NCBI RefSeq assembly: GCF_000312485.1
Contig: NZ_HE997645.1
Location: 62,001 to 126,000, forward strand
Direction of reading: 5' to 3'
Source: Yersinia massiliensis CCUG 53443
GTDB lineage: Bacteria > Pseudomonadota > Gammaproteobacteria > Enterobacterales > Enterobacteriaceae
Length of the DNA stretch: 64,000 bases
The notes beneath the pieces were generated by a model. It was given only the letters and a program-made list of their open reading frames with translations, ran no database searches and had not been told where the DNA came from. The translations under genes were made by a program, and so were the position numbers. Shown here piece after piece: positions 59,783 to 64,000 of this stretch. The first letter of the stretch is position 1. The number at the start of each line of letters is the position of its first letter.

Positions 59783-59807
59783 AAACGGGCAGCAAATGTG
59801 CCCGTTT
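59783..59807. terminator. Bidirectional terminator between fldB and creD
   Basis: Arms AAACGGGCA / TGCCCGTTT (9 bp), 7-base loop, followed by T-rich sequence on the plus strand and preceded by A-rich bases. Confidence 0.8.
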
Positions 59808-59809
59808 TG

Positions 59810-59841
59810 CTTTAATGTTTGCTTACTTTAATGCTTTCTTA
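59810..59841. repeat. 16-bp tandem repeat between fldB and creD
   Basis: CTTTAATGTTTGCTTA at 59810-59825 and CTTTAATGCTTTCTTA at 59826-59841, then a looser third copy to about 59861. It fills most of the space before the creD stop. Confidence 0.7.
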
Positions 59842-59881
59842 CTTCAATGTTCTCTTTCTTAACTAACGTTGCCACACGCGC

Positions 59882-61306
59882 TTACTTCCACAAACGGAAT
59901 TTATCCTGCGAACCGCCTCCCGCGGGCATTGGGTCTATCGGCATTCCCTCCTCAGCAGTTTCAGGCACCGTTGTTTCGCTGCTTTGTGTTCCGGTCAAAC
60001 GTTGCGCTGAAGCCACCTGATACCAGTCTAATTGGCGAGTCAGGATCATCACGGCCGCCAGAACGATAAACAACAACCCAGCCCCCAGTAACAGCGCATT
60101 GTCTTCTGATTGCAGCAAACCATACAACACACCGTAAAGCAGTAATAAACCCCCAGCAAAACACATGCCCCGCAACCGCCCACCTAGAACAGCACTCAGA
60201 TAAATGGCAATCAAGGCGCTGCAACTCAGGCTAGCGATGATGTACGCCAGCGTGAAACCAAGGTGCTCAGCGAACGCCAATAACATCAGATAGAACAAGA
60301 CTAATGCCGCGCCAACCAACAAATATTGAATAGGGTGGACGCGCAGTGACGTTAAACTTTCAAACAGGAAGAAACTGAAAAATGTCAGGCCAATAAACAA
60401 AATGGCATATTTGATCGCCCGTGCCGTCAACTGATAATGGTCAACTGGCTCAATCAGACTGGTATTAAATGCCGGTAACTCATTGAAATCAAGGCGGGAG
60501 TTATCGCTTGCAAAGTTAATATTCATGCTATTAGCCAGCCAGTTACTACTCCAATGGGCACGAAAACCATTCTCATCAACTTTGCGCTGCATCGGTAGGA
60601 ATTCGCCGATAAAGTTAGGATGTGGCCAGTTACTCTGTAACGTCAGTTCGCTGTTACGCCCAACAGGGACGACTGAAAGGCTGTTGGTACCAATCAGGGT
60701 CAACTTAAAATCAATATCAAATTTGCCTTGCTGGATTTGTGCCAAAGTCAGCGGTACATGAACGCCTTGTGTACCACCGCGCCCCATAAATACCCCTGGC
60801 TCAAAGTTCATTTTTTCATCGCCCAACGTCAGTGGCGAAATCTGCTGAATGCCCCGTGAATCACTTAATGCCAATACCAGCGACGGTGCCCCAATGATGA
60901 CGCCTTCGCGCGCCAAGTCATCCAGAGATGAAGGCTCGAATTGCCCATGAAAATAGAATTCACCTTGATATACCTGAGCTTTATAAATTCCCAGTTGGCG
61001 GACATCGACATTTGGCGCACCTTTGACGGTCATGACTTCAGGCAATAAATAACGGTGATGATAGACACGCTGGCCTTGCTTTTTGCCGTCAACTTCAGTT
61101 ACCACCCATTCGCTATAAGGCACCACGATGAGTGGACCTAGAATCTTCTGCGCTCGACTGGTGCTATCGCTGACTTTATCAATCACACTTTGGCGATAGC
61201 CGCTACGCTCATCGATAACGTTCAACAGCATTTCTTTTGGGATCATCATCAACAGAATTAAGCCCAGCAATGTGGCTATTTTCCAAAACAGAACGGATTT
61301 AAACAT
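59882..61306 (-). CDS. creD: CreD inner membrane protein
   Basis: CreD is an inner membrane protein strongly induced by the CreBC two-component system; in E. coli and Pseudomonas/Aeromonas its loss affects envelope stress and beta-lactam response. This 474-residue copy has an N-terminal anchor (VLFWKIATLLGLILLMMIP), a large periplasmic part and a cluster of C-terminal segments starting near residue 300. The C-terminal tail is hydrophilic. The ATG at 61306 has AAGGAG 8 bases upstream; a GTG 3 codons earlier would put the start only 3 bases after that ribosome site. A cre tag lies 68 bases upstream. Confidence 0.92.
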   Translation of the reverse strand: MFKSVLFWKIATLLGLILLMMIPKEMLLNVIDERSGYRQSVIDKVSDSTSRAQKILGPLIVVPYSEWVVTEVDGKKQGQRVYHHRYLLPEVMTVKGAPNVDVRQLGIYKAQVYQGEFYFHGQFEPSSLDDLAREGVIIGAPSLVLALSDSRGIQQISPLTLGDEKMNFEPGVFMGRGGTQGVHVPLTLAQIQQGKFDIDFKLTLIGTNSLSVVPVGRNSELTLQSNWPHPNFIGEFLPMQRKVDENGFRAHWSSNWLANSMNINFASDNSRLDFNELPAFNTSLIEPVDHYQLTARAIKYAILFIGLTFFSFFLFESLTSLRVHPIQYLLVGAALVLFYLMLLAFAEHLGFTLAYIIASLSCSALIAIYLSAVLGGRLRGMCFAGGLLLLYGVLYGLLQSEDNALLLGAGLLFIVLAAVMILTRQLDWYQVASAQRLTGTQSSETTVPETAEEGMPIDPMPAGGGSQDKFRLWK

Positions 61307-61373
61307 GACTTGCACTCCTTTTAAGGTCAGGAGAGCAGCCTAACGACGTGAAGTGAAAGGAGAATGAGGTTAT

Positions 61374-61389
61374 GTGAAGTGAGCGTGAA
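61374..61389 (-). promoter_or_regulatory. CreB-binding tag in front of creD
   Basis: On the minus strand TTCAC-GCTCAC-TTCAC fits the cre/blr tag TTCAC-N6-TTCAC exactly. It lies 67 bases before creD and just after the creC stop, so creD can be transcribed apart from creBC when CreB is active. Confidence 0.85.
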
Positions 61390-61397
61390 GTTAGCCG

Positions 61398-62825
61398 TTA
61401 AACGTTATCTATCGGTAACATCAAGCGGGCGGTTACGCCTTGCGGCTGGCGGTTTTCCAACGAAATAGTGCCTCGATGAATTGCCGCGACCTCGCGAACA
61501 AAATTCAGCCCCAGCCCCGTACTTTTAGGGGTATTGGCTCTGGGCAGTGAATAAAAACGGTCGAAGATCCGCGCTTGGGCATATTCGGGAATACCACTGC
61601 CACTGTCTTCAACCGTAATGACATAGTTATCCGCTTGCCGCTCACCGCGCAATGTCACTTTGCCCCCTTCAGGCGTAAAATCCAGTGCATTATCAATGAG
61701 ATTGCTCAGTGCTTGGCTCAGTAATAAGGCATCACCCGTGATCATCGCGCTATCGGCGCCCAAAAAGCGCAAGTCAATACCACGGCTGACCGCCTGAGCT
61801 TCTGTGCCATTATAGACTTGCTGCAATATCGGGCGGATTTCCAACGGGGAAAGTTGCAGGTCGACTCGGCTCTCTAACCGTGCCTGAATAAGCATTTTAT
61901 CGACTAACTGTTGGATACGGGCACTTTGCTGCTCAATATTGAGTAGAAAACGCTGGGCAGTGACCGGTGGTGGGGACTCCCGTAATAATTCCGCCGCGCC
62001 GGTAATAGCTGCCAACGGACTTTTCAGTTCATGAGTCAACGTGTGAACGTATTGTTCGATATAGGCTTTGCCATCCAATTTCAGGCGCATGCTTTCTAAT
62101 GCTTGCGCTAAGTCATTGAGCTCGCTGCTCCCCATCGCCGGTAACACGACGGGCTGTCCCTGCGCGACTTGCTCGGCGTAGTTGACCAATTTACCGATTG
62201 CACGGTTGATCCACCAAACAAAACCCAATCCGATCAGCAGTGCGATACCCAATAACACGCCGCCAGCTAACAAGATTTTACGTTCACTGCGTTTGATAAC
62301 CGGTGCCATCGATATATTGGGTTTCCCCACGCTGAGCACCCCCATAATTTTATTACCAACCATGACTGGTGCGGCGACATACATCACCGAACTTTGCTCA
62401 TCATTGGGGTCACTGCGGGTACTGCGCGCACCATATTCGCCGCGCAGCGTTAACCATACGTCATTCCAGCGTGAATAATCCTGCCCCACCGCTTTGCTGG
62501 AAGAATCAAAAATGACTTGCCCATTAGCATCGGTTAGATAGACCCGATATTCGTTACGATCTTTGCGAATTCCTTCAATGTTGGCTCCGATTGGCCGCAA
62601 ATTCAGCGATGCAAAGGCTTGTGCCAACTGGCCGTCCGCAACCTTGTTTTGCAACATGTCCTGCCGAGCAAACTGTGCCAGTAAGGTCGCGGTATCCACC
62701 AATGTGCCTTCGGTGGCTCGCCGTACGCCTGGTTTAACTTCCTGCACAAAAATGCGGATCACAAAGTAACCCGCAATAGCCACGATCAGAAAATAGCCCA
62801 GTAACAGTCGAATACCAATTTTCAT
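61398..62825 (-). CDS. creC: CreC sensor histidine kinase
   Basis: CreC senses carbon or envelope signals and phosphorylates CreB. The 475-residue protein has two membrane segments (about 8-28 and 184-206) around a periplasmic sensor, a HAMP-like linker, the H-box with H265 in HTLTHELKSPLAAITG, and the ATPase boxes NLIDNALDFTPEGG and GSGIPEYAQARIF. It lies between creB (38 bases upstream) and creD (91 bases downstream). No defects. Confidence 0.95.
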   Translation of the reverse strand: MKIGIRLLLGYFLIVAIAGYFVIRIFVQEVKPGVRRATEGTLVDTATLLAQFARQDMLQNKVADGQLAQAFASLNLRPIGANIEGIRKDRNEYRVYLTDANGQVIFDSSSKAVGQDYSRWNDVWLTLRGEYGARSTRSDPNDEQSSVMYVAAPVMVGNKIMGVLSVGKPNISMAPVIKRSERKILLAGGVLLGIALLIGLGFVWWINRAIGKLVNYAEQVAQGQPVVLPAMGSSELNDLAQALESMRLKLDGKAYIEQYVHTLTHELKSPLAAITGAAELLRESPPPVTAQRFLLNIEQQSARIQQLVDKMLIQARLESRVDLQLSPLEIRPILQQVYNGTEAQAVSRGIDLRFLGADSAMITGDALLLSQALSNLIDNALDFTPEGGKVTLRGERQADNYVITVEDSGSGIPEYAQARIFDRFYSLPRANTPKSTGLGLNFVREVAAIHRGTISLENRQPQGVTARLMLPIDNV

Positions 62826-62863
62826 AATAAATAGCTCATGGGCAATGGCTCATCATCGGCAGC

Positions 62864-63562
62864 TTAAGGTTGGTATGTCAGGCTATAGCCCAGCCCGCGA
62901 TGAGTGCGGATGGGCGATTCTTCATCGTAAGCCATACGCAATTTTGAGCGCAGTGTCTTAATGTGGGTATCGACGGTGCGGTCTTGGCTCTCTTCTGCCT
63001 GCGCCCAAACAATATCCATCAGTTGTTGGCGCGAATAGATACGCTCGGGTGCTAGCAGTAATGTTTTCAGCAGTAAGTATTCATAGCGTGTTAGCCACAA
63101 TACCTGTTGATGGTAGGTCACGCGCGCGCCCGCTTCATCGAGCGTGAAATGACCAAATTGATGCAGTGCTGTAGGCGCAGACAGCATTTGTGACTTCTGT
63201 AAACGGCGCAAAACGGTGCGTACTCTGGCGCTCACTTCGCGGGGTGAGAACGGTTTGGCAATATAATCGTCGGCACCAATTTCCAGACCGATAATCCGAT
63301 CCAGCTCTTCACTACGGGCGGTCAAAAAGACCACCGGTAACTCTGGTGCCTGCGCCAGAAGACGGCGGCAGAGGTCAAAACCGTTGATATCGGGCAAGCC
63401 GACATCCACTATCGCCAGTGCGGGCGGGCCATTAGCCAATGCCACGAGCGCCGGTTCCCCCCGGTCAAACCACCGGAGGGTAAAACCTTCGCTTTCCAGC
63501 GTATAAATAAGCGTATCGGCAATGCTTGGCTCGTCTTCCACCAGCCAGATTAACGGCTTCAT
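62864..63562 (-). CDS. creB: CreB response regulator
   Basis: A 232-residue OmpR-type regulator, the partner of CreC. The receiver has D53 (LAIVDVGLPDING) and the conserved lysine in YIAKPFSPRE. The C-terminal winged helix has LTRYEYLLLKTLLLAPERIY and RTVDTHIKTLRSKL. Its start overlaps the end of cptA by 4 bases (ATGA), so it is coupled to cptA and sdhE. It should activate creD through the tag at 61374-61389. Confidence 0.95.
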   Translation of the reverse strand: MKPLIWLVEDEPSIADTLIYTLESEGFTLRWFDRGEPALVALANGPPALAIVDVGLPDINGFDLCRRLLAQAPELPVVFLTARSEELDRIIGLEIGADDYIAKPFSPREVSARVRTVLRRLQKSQMLSAPTALHQFGHFTLDEAGARVTYHQQVLWLTRYEYLLLKTLLLAPERIYSRQQLMDIVWAQAEESQDRTVDTHIKTLRSKLRMAYDEESPIRTHRGLGYSLTYQP

Positions 63563-63987
63563 CGGGTATGCCCTTCATCCGCATCAAAGGAGTGACGCAA
63601 TAGCAAGCAAAGTTGCCGCCACTCATCTTCTGACATGCTATCAGCCGCCAACCATAGGCGCTTACAGGTTGATCGACTGTTTGCCTGCCGTAAGCGCAAT
63701 AACACACCATATCGGGTCATCCATGGCTGCTTAGCGACAATCCATTCAAGCCGTTTCCATAGCACCACATTGCCGGGTTTCAGCCTGATTTCCCCTTGGC
63801 AGGAGGTAATATTCTTCTGGCTGCGGATGCACTCAAATACCACCAGTGTCAGCAATACTAACCACAGCGCGGTATAACCCTGAGGCCAGGGTGCGACCAG
63901 CGTGAGGATGACCAAGACGCCATGTGTCAATAAAGAGAAAAGTTGAGTGTGCCAGGATATCCGCAGGTCACATCGCCACTGGGCCAC
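63559..63987 (-). CDS. cptA: CptA/YgfX membrane protein (SdhE partner)
   Basis: A 142-residue protein with two membrane segments near residues 16-52 (FSLLTHGVLVILTLVAP and GYTALWLVLLTLVVFECI) and a cytosolic end with WLAADSMSEDEWRQLC. In E. coli it is described as YgfX, a partner of SdhE, and was once called a toxin acting on FtsZ/MreB; in Serratia it forms a membrane complex with SdhE. The start is GTG at 63987, overlapping the end of sdhE by 20 bases. It overlaps creB by 4. Confidence 0.9.
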   Translation of the reverse strand: MAQWRCDLRISWHTQLFSLLTHGVLVILTLVAPWPQGYTALWLVLLTLVVFECIRSQKNITSCQGEIRLKPGNVVLWKRLEWIVAKQPWMTRYGVLLRLRQANSRSTCKRLWLAADSMSEDEWRQLCLLLRHSFDADEGHTR

Positions 63988-64000
63988 GGGCTTTATTTCG
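63968..64000 (-). CDS. sdhE: SdhE (C-terminal end only)
   Basis: The last ten residues, RNKARGPVAM, and a TGA stop at 63968 are in the window. They match the family end (E. coli RNRERGPVAI). SdhE helps attach FAD to succinate dehydrogenase. The overlap with cptA and the tail sequence give the name; most of the gene is outside. Confidence 0.75.
   Translation of the reverse strand, partial: RNKARGPVAM

Overview
The window reads as a chromosomal segment of an enterobacterium, most probably Yersinia. The two ends carry core gene order shared with E. coli: recB-ptrA-recC-prepilin cluster-thyA-lgt-ptsP-rppH / mutH-ygdQ-tas-lplT-aas-(omrA)-galR-lysA-lysR on the left and tRNA-Gly, lysS-prfB-recJ-dsbC-xerD / fldB on the right. 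Encoded proteins keep E. coli lengths and catalytic residues but differ steadily in sequence. The Yersinia call is inference, based on remembered protein similarity and on a PsaE/PsaF-like regulator pair. No insertion sequence, integrase, phage gene or CRISPR array was seen.

Left core block (1-27.2 kb). On the minus strand lie the start of recB, ptrA, recC, four minor pseudopilin-like genes (ppdC, ygdB, ppdB, ppdA), thyA, lgt, ptsP and rppH. A 696-bp non-coding gap before mutH holds two perfect DnaA boxes and six GATC sites within 200 bp. mutH, ygdQ (TerC family) and tas follow on the plus strand, then the lplT/aas phospholipid repair pair. A single OmrA/OmrB-type small RNA and a BisC-like molybdoenzyme gene precede galR, which has its own operator, and the lysA/lysR divergent pair.

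Middle accessory block (27.2-52.4 kb). This holds small regulator-plus-target modules: an MFS exporter; a LysR regulator divergent from a degenerate metallo-beta-lactamase-fold protein and a CxxC thioredoxin-fold protein; a chemoreceptor; and an AT-rich island (33.1-36.7 kb) with a frameshifted ToxR/PsaE-like regulator, its PsaF-like partner, an orphan prepilin peptidase and a second winged-helix regulator. Next come HxlR/SDR, cbpA-cbpM, a LacI-MFS-GH31 sugar locus, a DUF2000/Lrp pair, a frameshifted diguanylate cyclase, a redox group (alpha/beta hydrolase, exported flavodoxin, DUF4405 membrane protein, aldo-keto reductase) and a Fic protein with a DNA-binding tail behind a promoter carrying four copies of a 12-bp repeat.

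Right core block (52.6-64 kb). tRNA-Gly(CCC), lysS, prfB with its programmed +1 frameshift, recJ, dsbC, xerD and fldB are followed by creD-creC-creB. The cre genes are joined by overlapping frames to cptA and the end of sdhE, so sdhE-cptA-creB-creC-creD looks like one transcription unit. A perfect CreB-type tag lies in front of creD.

The most interesting items are the AT-rich regulator/prepilin-peptidase island with its broken ToxR-like gene, the Fic gene with its repeated operator-like sites, the exported flavodoxin/membrane-protein pair, the DnaA-box/GATC cluster, and the fusion of the cre system to sdhE-cptA.
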